NCBI RefSeq assembly: GCF_047511655.1
Contig: NC_133391.1
Span: 120,102,384-120,166,383 of the forward strand
Direction of reading: 5' to 3'
DNA length: 64,000 nt
Source: Castor canadensis
Taxonomy: Eukaryota; Chordata; Mammalia; Rodentia; Castoridae
Shown: piece by piece, positions 1-10,010 of the stretch
Position numbering within the stretch: the stretch's first letter is position 1
Layout of the letters: every line of letters begins with the position of its first letter
Position numbers and translations under genes: made by a program
Notes under the pieces: generated by a model
Told to the model about the DNA's origin: nothing
What the model saw: the letters and a program-made list of their open reading frames with translations, nothing else
The model's database searches: none

Positions 1-111
1 ATCCTTATAGGACCATCAATATGGGACACCATCAGTACAGAACCAATATACAGAGTACAGTAATTCTAGAATGAGAAGAGAGAGAAAAAGGGGCAGAGAC
101 CTTTTATTTTA

Positions 112-330
112 TTTTTATTTATTTTTGGGGGGAGTGGTATTAGAGTTTGAACTCAGGACTGTGCACTTGGATAGCAGGCACTCTACTGCTTGAGCCACAC
201 CTCCAGTCCATTGTGCTCTGGTTATTTTGGAGATGGGGTCTTGGAAACTATTTGCCCAGGCTGGCCTCAAACCACAATCCTCCCTATCTCAGCCTCCCGA
301 GTAACTAGGATTATAGGCATGAGCCTTTTA
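112..330 (-). repeat. B1-dID SINE
   Basis: Reverse-oriented: ID part (TAGAGTTTGAACTCAGGACT) then B1 part (TATTTGCCCAGGCTGGCCTC). Confidence 0.85.
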
Positions 331-339
331 TTTTTCTTT

Positions 340-447
340 TTTGCCTTTATTTATTTATTTATTTATTTATTTTTGGCAGTACTGGGGTTTGAATTCGAGG
401 ACATTAGTTCAAGCAGGTACTCTACCACTTGAACCATGCCCTAACTC
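340..447 (-). repeat. dID SINE with TTTA microsatellite tail
   Basis: TACTGGGGTTTGAATTCGAG to TACCACTTGAACCATGCCC; the tail has expanded into about seven TTTA units at 346-375. Confidence 0.8.
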
Positions 448-821
448 CAGAGGCAGAGACTTTTTGAGGAATAATGGCTGGAAATTTCTAAATTTGAGGA
501 AGATATGAATCTACAAATCTAAGAACTAAGAAGAGATCTAAGAACTCAAAGCCATATAAAGATTTCCAACAAAGGTAAATCCCTAAGCAAATATGATTGT
601 AATTTCAATTTATAGCTCTACTTTTTATTTATTATCTACAGGATTTAAAAGGGAAATGCATTCAAAATTTATTCTAAATCTATATTAATAAGTATATGAG
701 ATAACACATAAAGATGTAATCTGTAACATCAATAACATAGATTGAGGAGGTAGAGCTGTAAGAGATTATAGAATTTTTACATGCAGATGAGTCACACTAG
801 TATCAATTCAAAAAAGACTGT

Positions 822-990
822 TATGTCAGGTATGGCAGTACATATCTGTAGCTCCAGCTATTCAGGAGGCTGAGGCCAGGAGGATCATTTGTGCACAGGC
901 CAGGAGGATCATTTGTGCACAGGAGTTCAGGGACAGCCTGGGCAACAAATCAGGACCCAGTCTCTCTAAATAATAATAATAATAATAAAT
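822..990 (+). repeat. B1 SINE with internal 24-bp tandem duplication
   Basis: Alu/B1-like monomer ending in an AAT-rich tail. Positions 874-897 are repeated at 898-921. Confidence 0.75.
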
Positions 991-1035
991 TAAATTAAAA
1001 TTTCAGAATAAAATAAGATTTTAAAGTTATGATCT

Positions 1036-1236
1036 GGAGCCAGGTGGGGTGGTTCATGCCTATTATCTCAGCACTCAGGAGGCTGAGGATTGAGATTTTT
1101 AGGCCAGCGTGGGTTACCCTGTCTCAAAAAACAAAAAAACAAAAAACTAGGGCTGGCAGAGTGACTCAAGTAGTAGAGCACCTACCTAGCACGTGTGAAG
1201 CCCAGAGTTCAAACCCCAGTACCACCAAAAAAAAGA
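1036..1236 (+). repeat. B1-dID SINE
   Basis: Both halves present, GCCAGGTGGGGTGGTTCATG and CAAACCCCAGTACCACC, with an A-rich linker and tail. Confidence 0.88.
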
Positions 1237-1239
1237 ACT

Positions 1240-1720
1240 CACCAAGAAGATATAACTGTTATAAGCTTATATGCACCAAACAGTATAGCTCTGAAACACA
1301 TGAAGCAAAGACAGAAAGAAGAAATAGGCAGCTCTACAGTAAGGAGGCTTCAATATCCTACACTTATAGGAACACCAGACAGAAGATCAGTAAGGAAATA
1401 GGGGACTTGAAAATAGGGGACATGCAAAGAACATGCCAGCCAATAGCAGAAGAGATCCTTTTGTCAAGAGAATACTCTGCAGAAAGAACCATATGTTAGG
1501 CCATAAAATAAATTTTAATAAGTTTTAAGGGACTAAAGTCATACCAAGTATCTCTTTCCAATCACAATGGAATTTGAAATCAACAGAAAAAGTAAAACTG
1601 GAAAATTCACAAATGTATGGAAATTAAACAACACACTCCTAAACACCAAAGAGTCAAACAAGAAAAACATCAACAGACTGATACTTTCAGGGCCTCATGA
1701 CGTTCTGCCACCTGAAAAAA
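1240..1720 (+). mobile_element. Old L1 ORF2 fragment (endonuclease region)
   Basis: Decayed sequence with the L1 endonuclease-region phrase for LYAPN (near 1268), then matches up to about 1720. Frames are broken, so this is an ancient copy. Confidence 0.65.
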
Positions 1721-2352
1721 AACAGCAGTGCCCCAGTAGTAAGATTCTCCTGAGGCTGAGCATCCACGGAGCTTAATGCCTGATGGTAGCAATGAACTTG
1801 AGCTGAGCCTCTGACATGTCCCCCCCCTCCAAGTCCTTTCAATCACAAGCCCCACCTGAGTAGGACTATGTGAGAAGCAATAATGACCTTGGATTGTCAT
1901 GCTGCCTGGTACCACATTCAGGCTCTGCCACTTGCGGAGTCACCAAAACATAATGTGATCAAGAAATCTGTATTTGCTGTTATGAGCTACTGATGTTTGT
2001 AGATTGTGTGCTATAAAACACATCCTAGCAAAAGATGGTTCAAACAAAACCCATCAGCAAATATCTTATCCCTCTTCTGTCAAACTCACTCCAGCTCCTA
2101 TAAACCTTCTTTTTACTAAAGACATGATCACGTACCTAATGATATTCATATCCTGCCCAGTTAGAATCTTCATTATCATCTGTGACTCCTCATTCACTTC
2201 CTCTCCTTCCATTAATCACCAACTCCCCCACTCCCACATACAAACATAACTGACAAAACTCTACTCTTTCAACTGCTGCCCAACTTACTCGCTTCCCTCA
2301 ACCAATCCATCCTCCACATTGCCACACTCATGATTCTACCACATCCACAGGA

Positions 2353-2672
2353 TCACGCCACTCATGCCTGTAATCCTAGCTACTCAGAAGGCAGACATCG
2401 GGAAGATCATGGTTTGAGGACAAGCCAGGGCAAAAAGTCTACAATACGCCATCTCAACCAATAAAAGCTGGGCTTGATGTCATGCACCTGTCATCCTGGC
2501 TATGCAGGAAGTATAAATAGGACAATGGTGGTCCAGGCCAGCCCAGGTATAAAGCAAGACCCTATCTCAGAAATAACCAAAGCAAAAAGGGCTGAAGTCA
2601 TGGCTCAGGTGGTAGAGCGCCTGCTTAGCAAGTGCAAGGCCCTGAGTTCAAACCCCAGCACTGTCCACTGTG
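2353..2672 (+). repeat. Composite B1-B1-dID SINE
   Basis: Two B1-like units in a row (2353-2460 and 2468-2585) joined by CATCTCAACCAATAAAAGC, then a dID unit ending CAAACCCCAGCACTGTC. Same architecture as 40110, 58560 and 63676. Confidence 0.8.
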
Positions 2673-2812
2673 ATAGTGGACAGTCTGTAAAATTAAATCT
2701 GAATGTGGCTTGCAAGGCCCTTTTCTACCTGGCCCCATAATCAATCCCATCTCCAGACACTAATCCATGAATGCCTGCCCATGACTTCCAAATCCTCACA
2801 TCCACTATACAA

Positions 2813-3042
2813 TTTTTATTTATTTTTGAGACAGAATCTTGCTACATTCCCCAGGCTGACCTTGATCTCCTGAGCTCAGAGATTGTCCTTCCTCAGCCTC
2901 CTGAGTGCTGGGACCACAGGTAGGCACCATCTCACCCAGGTTATACACTTTAAGTTTTTGTTGGTTTTTCGGTGTTGAAGATTGAACCAAGGGCCTTTGC
3001 ACACTAGGCAAGTTCCCTACCACTGAGCTACATCCCCAGCAC
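2813..3042 (-). repeat. B1 and ID SINEs, tandem
   Basis: B1 at 2813-2940 (GAGACAGAATCTTGCTACAT) and ID at 2955-3042 (ACCACTGAGCTACATCCCC), both reversed. Confidence 0.8.
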
Positions 3043-3562
3043 TTCACACACTTGAATAACCTAAGTTCAAGTATCTATGTTCTTGTAACTCTCTTAGTTT
3101 GTATAGTTCTTTCCCAACCAAGATCCATCTCATCAATTACTTCCTATCTGTAGTTTTCTGTGATGGCCTTTTCAAGCTTGAAACACCACTCATCACTGGC
3201 ACTACCATTACCTGCTTCCTTGCTCATCTTCCTCACAAAATTCTGAGTTCCATTCCTACACATCTATACCAAATACCTAAAACAGTGCCTAGACTTCAGT
3301 AACCACTTAAATGAGTTAAACGTTCTGCCCAACTAATTGTGTGCTGTTCGCACAGTTTAGATGTTAACTGTGTAAGTTTAGAAACCATGGGACAAACTGA
3401 AATTTTCCAGCTCTCATTTCACAAGCTATGAGTTGCTTCTTTGATCTTGTGAAACCTTCCAATTCCAATAAAATTCATTTAAAGATTCTGTGGAATATGT
3501 ATTTTCTATTAATAGAACAATTTAAAGACTGGTGAGCACAGCCCCGTGTTAGCTGTGCTAGG

Positions 3563-3712
3563 CAGGTGGTTCCCAAATCTTGCTGCCACTAGTCCCTTAA
3601 AGACTTTATTAACGCTGTAAACACCAGGACCCCACCCTAGAGTGCGCGGAGTAGGGCTCGGGCAACTGCATAAGCAACAAGCTCCCCAGGTGACAGGTTT
3701 TGAGAACCACTG
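3563..3712. mobile_element. hAT-type MER element (MER20/MER5-like)
   Basis: Terminal inverted repeat-like ends GTGGTTCCCAAATCTTGCTG and GTTTTGAGAACCACTG, with CCAGGACCCCACCC and AGCTCCCCAGGTGA inside. A non-autonomous DNA transposon fossil. Confidence 0.65.
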
Positions 3713-3848
3713 ATTTCAAAGACACAAAATGCACGGCCAGTGTGTGAACTAAAAGTGATCTAAGGTTTGATTGCAACGATTTTCTACTGCAAACTTCACA
3801 GCACCCTAGTGCGTCCCAGAATCATGACTGAAACTCCAGAGAAAAAAA

Positions 3849-3925
3849 CAGGATCGGGGTCATGGCTCAAGTGGCGGCAATGAGAGGCCCCAAGTTCAAT
3901 CCCCACTACCGCAAGAAAAAGACGA
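3849..3925 (+). repeat. dID SINE at the CpG-island edge
   Basis: GGGTCATGGCTCAAGTGGCG to AAGTTCAATCCCCACTACCG; lies just inside MCCC2 intron 1. Confidence 0.7.
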
Positions 3926-4049
3926 AAACAGATGGGAAGAGCAGCGGTTCCAGTGCGTCCTCCTCCAGCAGCTGCCTACCCTCAGCCAGCGCCGAGTCCC
4001 GCCGATCCGGCATGGGCGGACAAACCCCCGGAGCGCGCCCCCAGCCTAC

Positions 4050-4178
4050 CTGGTAGATGGCCGAGCCCGAGTTCAGCTGGGTGCCCAGCGCAGCCACCGA
4101 ATCCCCGTGATAGGCGCGCAACCCGGGGACCGCGGCGCGCGCGCAGGGCCGCAGAGCTGACCTCAGGGCAGCCCACAT
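4050..4178 (-). CDS. MCCC2: MCCC2 exon 1 (mitochondrial presequence)
   Basis: MCCC2 is the beta (carboxyltransferase) subunit of 3-methylcrotonoyl-CoA carboxylase, the mitochondrial biotin enzyme of leucine breakdown. Exon 1 has exactly 43 codons. It starts [20 protein letters not shown], an Arg-rich amphipathic import presequence without acidic residues. It then reads [20 protein letters not shown] and IYQ, closely like the human N-terminus. The ATG at 4178-4176 has a good context (GCCGCC before it). The donor is CAG followed by GTAGGC, phase 0. An upstream in-frame TTG gives no plausible alternative start. The remaining exons lie left of the window. Confidence 0.95.
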
Positions 4179-4329
4179 GGCGGCGGGAACCAAGTAAGGG
4201 AGAAGAGGAGGCGCCCCGCGTCCGCCCGCTGCCGGCTCTCCCCTGGACTGCTCGCCTGCCTAGCACTACAGCACCCCTTCAGTCCCGGCAGCCCCGGCTG
4301 AGGCCCCGCAGGTTATCGGGCCAGCCATG

Positions 4330-4335
4330 CACGTG
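4330..4335. promoter_or_regulatory. Palindromic E-box CACGTG
   Basis: A CACGTG hexamer lies in the CpG island 25 bp from the CCAAT cluster. This is the class of site bound by USF/MYC/TFE bHLH-ZIP factors. Occupancy is unknown. Confidence 0.4.
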
Positions 4336-4354
4336 CCTGCGCCGGCCGCTCCCC

Positions 4355-4395
4355 ATTGGTCGACAGCGCGTGCCACGCCTCCCAATCCAGCCAAT
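4355..4395. promoter_or_regulatory. Three CCAAT boxes (NF-Y type)
   Basis: CCAAT occurs on the minus strand at 4359-4355 and on the plus strand at 4382-4386 and 4391-4395, roughly 180-220 bp upstream of the MCCC2 ATG. Clustered CCAAT boxes in both orientations are typical NF-Y sites in CpG-island promoters. Binding is inferred. Confidence 0.55.
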
Positions 4396-4450
4396 AAGAA
4401 CAGAAGCGCAACCCCGCGAGGCCTGGTGCGCTCGCGAGCTCAGGAAAGCT

Positions 4451-4767
4451 GAGCAGAATTTTGCAGTGCTGAGTTAAAAGGGCTGTAGTTGAGTTTGTGA
4501 TTGTGCTATTCACGTAACAATCGATACAATCACGATAGTGGCAACATTGACAACACAGGTGTATCTCACCTATCATAGGACTGCAGACGGCATAACAAGC
4601 CTCTAGCCCTTTCCCTGGAGATCTTAAACACGTCTGATTATTTTCAATATGAAATAGATTGTGGACATCAGCGTTGTGATCGTAAATAAAGGACCGTAAA
4701 CTACTCATAAAAATTTAAAATATAAACAAAATGTGAACTTAAGTTTTTCATTTAAATATAGGTTGCT
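4451..4767. other. Intergenic, no recognised feature
   Basis: Unique-looking, AT-rich sequence upstream of the MCCC2 CpG island. No SINE, LINE or gene signal was seen. Confidence 0.5.
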
Positions 4768-4935
4768 CAAAATTAGAAATAAGGGCAAAATAGTTTCTGC
4801 TGGGTATCGAGGGGGTGGGGAGGAGAGGAAGGGGGTGGAGTGGGTGGTAAGGGAGGGGGTGGGGGCGGGGGGGGAGAAATGACCCAAGCCTTGTATGCAC
4901 ATATGAATAATAAAAGAAAAAAAAGAAAAATAAAT
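4768..4935 (+). mobile_element. Young L1, 3' end only (5'-truncated)
   Basis: 168 bp of L1 3' UTR with the G-rich tract, the family-specific end TGCACATATGAATAATAAAAG and an A-rich tail. It is flanked by a perfect 14-bp target duplication (AAATATAGGTTGCT) at 4754-4767 and 4936-4949, so the insertion is fairly recent. Confidence 0.93.
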
Positions 4936-4949
4936 AAATATAGGTTGCT

Positions 4950-5665
4950 TTGGGGAGGCAGAATAAAGGGTAAGGAACACAAAAAGTATGAGTAGGGTAG
5001 AGATAGGGTGCCGCCCCCGCCCCCGTCCCCGCCCGCAAGGAAGTATACTTAGTTCCAGAATTCAAGGTGCTTATAAGAAAATTATGCAAATGACCACAAA
5101 ATGCTGGAATGAGTAGGACATACACCAAAGGAACAGAATATATTCGGGAAAAGGCTGTCGCAGCAAAGCTTTCCAGAACCACTGAGTGTGGACTAAGAAG
5201 CTTGGCCAGGCTTGCTTAGTAAAAATGGAGACGAGCCTGGGCAAAGCACAAGGGGAGGAGCTAAAAGAGAAAGATTGTATTTACAATGCGTGCCTCCCGT
5301 GGTCAACAGAAAAACAGTAAAGACAGTCTTCAAAGCTATCGAGGTGATGGAATGACCTTGACATTTAAATTGCCACATTTTTGTCCAAATAGCTCTTCAA
5401 TGATTCAAAATACTTAAAATCATCTTCCAAAGATAGAAAGCAGAATTGGAGTTAATTTTTTTCTTTCTTTAAATCATACATGTTTCTTATTTCTTGTAAC
5501 TTTTGTTACAAGAAACGCTTTGGACACTGAACAATGTTCCCAAAACAAGTAGGAAAGTGCAGAAAGTCAAGTGACAACAAAGCCACCTAACATCTGTTAA
5601 TGTCTGATGTTCTCACTAGTGGAACATTTTACATTTATGCTTAAAGGGAACGATTTGCATTTGCT
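4950..5665. other. Intergenic, mostly unassigned
   Basis: A short C-rich run at about 5010-5035 (GC-box-like CCCGCCCC units) and otherwise unassigned DNA. No gene signal was seen on either strand. Confidence 0.5.
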
Positions 5666-5668
5666 ACC

Positions 5669-5903
5669 TGATTTTTTTTTTTTTTTTTTTTTTTTTTGGT
5701 ACTGGGGTTTGAATTCGGGCGCTCTAGCACTTGAATCACTCCTCCAGCCCTTGAATCACTCCTCCAGCCCTTTTTGTACTGGGTATTTTCGATATAGGGT
5801 CTCTTGAACTATTTGCCCTGGCTGGCTTCTAACCCTGATCATCCTGCTCTCTGTCGCCTGAGTAGCTAGGATTACAGACATGAGCCATCCGTACCTGGCT
5901 TGC
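5669..5903 (-). repeat. B1-dID SINE with 20-bp tandem duplication
   Basis: Begins with a T29 tail and TACTGGGGTTTGAATTCGGG. The 20 bases at 5731-5750 are repeated at 5751-5770. Confidence 0.85.
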
Positions 5904-6108
5904 TACCGATTTTTTAAAGAAACTTTTATACCACAAAATAAGAAAATGCATTGAATTTTAGCCCTCAGGGCCCACCTCTTCAGAGTCAGGGCTGCTTTTA
6001 CCTTCTCACTCTCATCCCCCCGCTGCCCATGGCACTTTCTCACCACCACACACCTGCCTGTTCTGACTTCACCTGATGAGCTAATACACATCATTCAACA
6101 CCTGGCTC

Positions 6109-6332
6109 AGGCCAGGCACTGGTGGCTCACACCTGTAATCCTAACTACTCAGGAAGCAGAGATCAGGAGAATCATGGTTAGAAGCCAGCCCTGGGCAAAT
6201 AGTTCATGAGACCCTATCTCAAAAATACCCAATACACAAAAAGGCTGGTGGAGTGGCTCGGGAGGTATAGCACATGCCTAGCAAGAATGAAGCCCTTGAG
6301 TTCAAACCCCAGTACTACCACACCAAAAAAAA
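6109..6332 (+). repeat. B1-dID SINE
   Basis: CAGGCCAGGCACTGGTGGCTC to CAAACCCCAGTACTACC, nearly complete. Confidence 0.9.
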
Positions 6333-6984
6333 GGGGGGAGAGGGAGATATTGCATGGCTTCCTTTGGGGAAAATGATTTCCACACCAGACAAGTACACAC
6401 CCTATTTTTACATTTAGTTTGATCCACTTATATGTTTCCCTTGATCTAACTCCCTTAATCCATCACATCCCCTAACACCTACCAATATAAATTGGCAAGA
6501 CTCTCTTTCTAGGCTGTATTCAATAACTTTTGGGTTAAGGTATAATAACTAACTCCTCTTAAGATCTAGAAGCAAGCAGGTATGGTAGGGTGTGTCCCAA
6601 AAAGAACTGGTATCAACCCAAATGGCAAATGCCTCTGATGAAGTCACTGGTTGACTTTTAAATGAGGGCAGGCTACATAGGAAAGGGACTGTCCTTATCA
6701 GATTATACTGTACATTTAAGAGGCACCCCAACTCTATAATTCTTACTGTCAGGCCTTAGCTTTCTCCTCAGCTAAACTGCCTTGCAGCTACAGAAGATAA
6801 TGGGCTCAAAACTTTGATAAAGGCCTTCTGACTCTTCACCCTTATCATAGGAATAAAGTAGATGTGCATAAAAGTTTTAGAGAAGTATTTATAGTAGGTT
6901 TATTTGTAACCCATAAATATCTATTAACAGATGAAGGATACACAGATATGCTCTGTCTTGTCACCCTCTGCCATGTTATGATGC

Positions 6985-7060
6985 AACATCAGTCTCTCAC
7001 TAGATGCCAGGCTCCAGAACTGTGAGCTAAATCTCTATTATCTATAAATATACAAAATAT
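6985..7060 (+). mobile_element. Possible MaLR LTR tail
   Basis: GGCTCCAGAACTGTGAGCTA followed by AAT and a tract like TTATCTATAAAT resembles the 3' end of MaLR LTRs, cut off by a B1 at 7075. The 6340-6985 stretch before it is unassigned. Confidence 0.35.
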
Positions 7061-7074
7061 TTGAAATGTACAAG

Positions 7075-7195
7075 ATAACTGGGTGTGTGGCACATTCACA
7101 CACCTATAATCCCAGCATGCAGGAGGCTGAGGCTGGAAGATCTCAAGTTCAAGGCCAACCTGGGCTCCATGGTGAGATTGTGTCTCAAAAAAAGA
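7075..7195 (+). repeat. B1 SINE
   Basis: ACACCTATAATCCCAGCATG to GAGATTGTGTCTCAAAAAAA. Confidence 0.8.
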
Positions 7196-7209
7196 GAAAT
7201 CAGTAATAA

Positions 7210-7720
7210 GTATTGGGGGAATTGGATTCCTGTTACATGATGGGGACAAAGAGAACTATGTTTGAAGCCTACTAGGTTTTTCCAGGCAATTTGTATGCCA
7301 CCATACACATTCTGCATCTACTGCCGAGCTCTCACTTTGGAGGCTTGGGCCCCAGTAATTGGCAACCTTCCTGGCCACCAGAAAACTGTGGCAAGCTAAC
7401 AAACTTGACTTCCAAGAACTCAAATTAAAGTTTGAGTAGCTGAACAAATGAAGAATACCATCCAGAAGGTAAGAGGAAAACAGAATGGATTATAGAAGTA
7501 GCTAGTTACCAACTGTCAGGGAAAAAACCCAACCATGATAAGGAATAAACTTCTCACAACTCCAGTGCTGAAGAAGACATAATAGATCACATTTTATTAC
7601 TCATATTGAATCAAACATCAGGAACATCAGCACAGTTGTGCCAGCTCCCTGTGTCCCAAGTCTGAAGGAGAGATACAATGGGACCACAAGAAGGGTTGCA
7701 TCATGGCAGAGGAACTTAAG
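7210..7720. other. Intergenic, nothing recognised
   Basis: Between a B1 and an LTR-like stretch. Could be LTR-retroelement interior but no coding motif is visible. Confidence 0.4.
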
Positions 7721-7726
7721 AGGCAG

Positions 7727-8040
7727 ACTATCTTAGTCTGTTTGTGCTGCTGTAACAAAGTATCTGAAATTAGGTAATTTATAAAGAACAGAAAATTATT
7801 TCTCATTGTCTGGAGGCAGTGAAGTCCAAGATCAAGACTCCAGAAAGTATGGTGTCTCATGAAAGCCAGGTCTCCACATCCAAGATGGCACCTTGTTGCT
7901 ACATCATCCAGAGGAAGAATGTGTTCTCACTTGGCAGAAGGGATGGAAGGGGCAGAAAAAAAGGCAAAGTCAAGTTTTTTACAAGGGTACCTAATCCCAC
8001 ATCAGTCACCCTATAAGGGGTTTCTTAATTATCTTGCATT
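7727..8040 (-). mobile_element. Probable solo MaLR-type LTR
   Basis: The text TTAGTCTGTTTGTGCTGCTG, GTAATTTATAAAGAACAGAA and GAAGTCCAAGATCAAGACTC follows the reversed 3' half of mammalian MaLR-like LTRs. No internal retroviral genes adjoin it. Family assignment is from memory of consensus patterns. Confidence 0.5.
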
Positions 8041-8052
8041 GGAATTTAATTT

Positions 8053-8340
8053 TCACTTGGTGAAGTGGTATATACCTGGTGGTCCCAGCTACTTGTAAGG
8101 CTGAGGCTAAAGGGAGGCTTGCATGAGCTCAGGAATTAAGAGGTCCTCAGCCTGGCAACATAGTGAGACACTGTCTGAAAATTAATTCACCAAAAGAAAC
8201 TCAGTTTCAACACAAATTTCAGAAGGGGACACCATCATTCGACCAGCACTGGCCTTGGGGTAAAATTCAGCTGAGTGGCTGAGCACTTGCCCAACATGCA
8301 TGAGGCTCTGGGTTCCAACCAAGGCAACACAAAAAGAAAA
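8053..8340 (+). repeat. B1 and ID SINEs
   Basis: A diverged B1 (8053-8185, GGTCCCAGCTACTTGTAAGG) followed by an ID-like unit (8258-8335, TGAGTGGCTGAGCACTTGCC). Confidence 0.65.
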
Positions 8341-8621
8341 AAATAAAATAAAGAAAAATGAAGAGTTTAGAACTACATTACATGGTAGCATGTTATTTTG
8401 AAACACTGACAGATTTGTTGAAGTCTAGGCAGGGGAAAATGAGGGTGTTTAAGTCAGAGAGTTTGCAACATAAAACGTGTGACATGAAATACTCTACCTT
8501 GCTACAAGTTGGCCCCAAATTTGGTCTTCTGAGTTTGCAAAAAACAAACTACACAAGTTAAACAGAAGCACGCTTACTCCTAGTATTAAGGCCAAAGAAA
8601 AATACCTGCTTTAGGTTCAGG

Positions 8622-8745
8622 ATTTTTTTTTTCTTTCTTTGGAGGGAGGGAGGGGAGACAGACAGTTTTGTTTTGAGACAAACCTGGCCTTGAACTCTCA
8701 ATCCTCCTGCCTCAGGCTCCAAAATGCTAGGATTACATCATTGTA
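8622..8745 (-). repeat. B1 SINE (reversed)
   Basis: TTTTGAGACAAACCTGGCCT to CCAAAATGCTAGGATTACAT. Confidence 0.7.
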
Positions 8746-8827
8746 GTAAAAACAAAAATTTCTTTAGATGCCTGTAGTATGTCTTTAAAAGTGAGCAGAA
8801 ACAAACAACAACAAAAACTACAGCCCA

Positions 8828-9062
8828 TGCCAGGCACGAGTGGCTCACACCTGTAATCCTAGCTACTTGGGAGGCTGAGATCAGGAAGATAGGCATTCTA
8901 GGCCAGCCTGGGCAAATAGTTCACGAGACTCAATCTCCAAAATAACCAGAGCAAAAACTAGACTGGAGGTGTGGCTCAAGTGGTAATGTACCAACCTACC
9001 TTCCAAGCAAAAAGCCCCAAGTTCAAACCCAGTACTGCCGACCACCCCCCCAAAAAAAAAAA
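8828..9062 (+). repeat. B1-dID SINE
   Basis: GCCAGGCACGAGTGGCTCAC to AAGTTCAAACCCAGTACTG. Confidence 0.9.
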
Positions 9063-9164
9063 CAGCCACTATGCTGGTTGGTCTGACAAAATGAAAGAAA
9101 TGGTGAGATTAACTATTCTGTAGAAAAGTTTCCATAAATACTTCTCACAGTAAAAGTTTTCAGC

Positions 9165-9265
9165 CAACTGCTAGGCATGTTGGCAAAATTCTATAATCCC
9201 AGCACTCAGGGAATTTGAGGCCAACCTGGGCTACATAGTGAGAGCATGTTTCAATCCCTACCACG
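9165..9265 (+). repeat. B1 SINE
   Basis: CTATAATCCCAGCACTCAGG to CTACATAGTGAGAGCATGTTT. Confidence 0.75.
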
Positions 9266-9567
9266 CCCCCAATTATTTTTTCTTTTTATGGCCAACTGGT
9301 ATTTTTCCCATAAATACTTGAGAAGTCCACGTTTCTATTACATCCAGGACTTAAGTTCTCATATTTTCTCTATAGAGAAAACAAAGTGAAAGGCGGAAAG
9401 AGGAGGATGTAAAAGAGTCTGAGTTCTTATATCCAAAAATTCATTACTTAAGGAGTGAATAAACAAAAAAGTCATACTTTAAAAGAAAAAAATTAACACT
9501 TCAATGTGCAGGAAAGTCTATTCTTTATTCTTGCAGAATAAAAATAATTTCTTCATAAAAAGCATAT

Positions 9568-9768
9568 AATCAGGTACCAGTGGTTCAGATCTATAATCTC
9601 AGCTACTTGGGAGGCTAAGATCAGGAGGATCATGGTTCCAGGCCAGCCAGGACAAACAGTTCGAGAGATGCCACCTCCAAAATAACTACAGCAAAATGGA
9701 CTGGTGTACAACACCTGCTTTGCAAATGCAAGACCCTGAATTCAAACACCAGCTCCACAAAAAAAAGG
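9568..9768 (+). repeat. B1-dID SINE
   Basis: CAGGTACCAGTGGTTCAGAT to CAAACACCAGCTCCAC. Confidence 0.85.
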
Positions 9769-9850
9769 CATGCAATAAAAATTAATTTTTCCAATAACAC
9801 TATATTTTTATGGAAATAAAATATAGACTATATTTAAAAACAGTAACTAG

Positions 9851-9938
9851 GGGGTTGGGGATTTAGCTCAGCAGAAGAGCGCTTGTCTGGCAAGTGCAAG
9901 GCCCTGAGTTCGGTCCCCAGCACCGAAAAAAAAAAAAA
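9851..9938 (+). repeat. Young ID SINE
   Basis: The best-preserved ID copy here: GGGGTTGGGGATTTAGCTCA, with box A/B-like promoter sequence and GTTCGGTCCCCAGCACCG, then an A-run. A 7-bp duplication TAACTAG flanks it (9844-9850, 9939-9945). It resembles a tRNA-Ala-derived BC1-type element, not a tRNA gene. Confidence 0.93.
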
Positions 9939-10010
9939 TAACTAGTACTGAGCAAAATTATATTTCATTGTTTGAAAAGAAAAGGACACAACAGATACTA
10001 TAAAATAACT

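Larger units (their letters stand above)
2270..3300 (+). mobile_element. Probable L2 remnants, split by SINEs
   Basis: Pieces at 2270-2350, 2690-2812 and 3050-3300 (AAGGCCCTTTTCTACCTGGC; AACAGTGCCTAGACTTCAGT) resemble the L2 3' region. Diverged; orientation from the order of pieces. Confidence 0.45.
1..4049 (-). other. MCCC2: MCCC2 intron 1 (partial)
   Basis: No further MCCC2 exon is recognisable. The stretch holds SINEs in both orientations, an old L1 piece (1240-1720), probable L2 remnants (2270-3300) and a hAT MER element (3563-3712). Positions 450-820, 1720-2270 and 3300-3560 show nothing I can assign. Confidence 0.7.
3880..4450. promoter_or_regulatory. MCCC2: CpG island / MCCC2 promoter
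   Basis: This is the only strongly GC- and CpG-rich stretch in an otherwise AT-rich window, centred on MCCC2 exon 1. It has no TATA box near the expected start, as usual for a housekeeping mitochondrial-enzyme gene. Transcription of MCCC2 is leftward from about 4200-4300 (inferred). It also contains long open frames in other phases, as expected in GC-rich DNA. Confidence 0.85.

Noticed and set aside
3982..4266. 94-codon minus-strand frame overlapping MCCC2 exon 1
   Set aside because: It is a shifted frame of the same CpG island; the MCCC2 frame is the one with the correct presequence and donor phase.
3932..4477. 181-codon plus-strand open frame across the MCCC2 CpG island
   Set aside because: GC-rich DNA is poor in stop codons. 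The product is a Pro/Arg-rich low-complexity sequence, there is no splice or homology support, and it overlaps the real MCCC2 exon on the other strand.
4748..5182. 144-codon minus-strand frame
   Set aside because: It reads through the antisense of an L1 3' UTR (the Pro-rich part is the complemented G-tract).
9851..9938. tRNA-like gene (box A/B-like sequence with GTTCGGTCCC)
   Set aside because: It is an ID SINE with A tail and target duplication. It lacks a foldable acceptor stem and anticodon arm.
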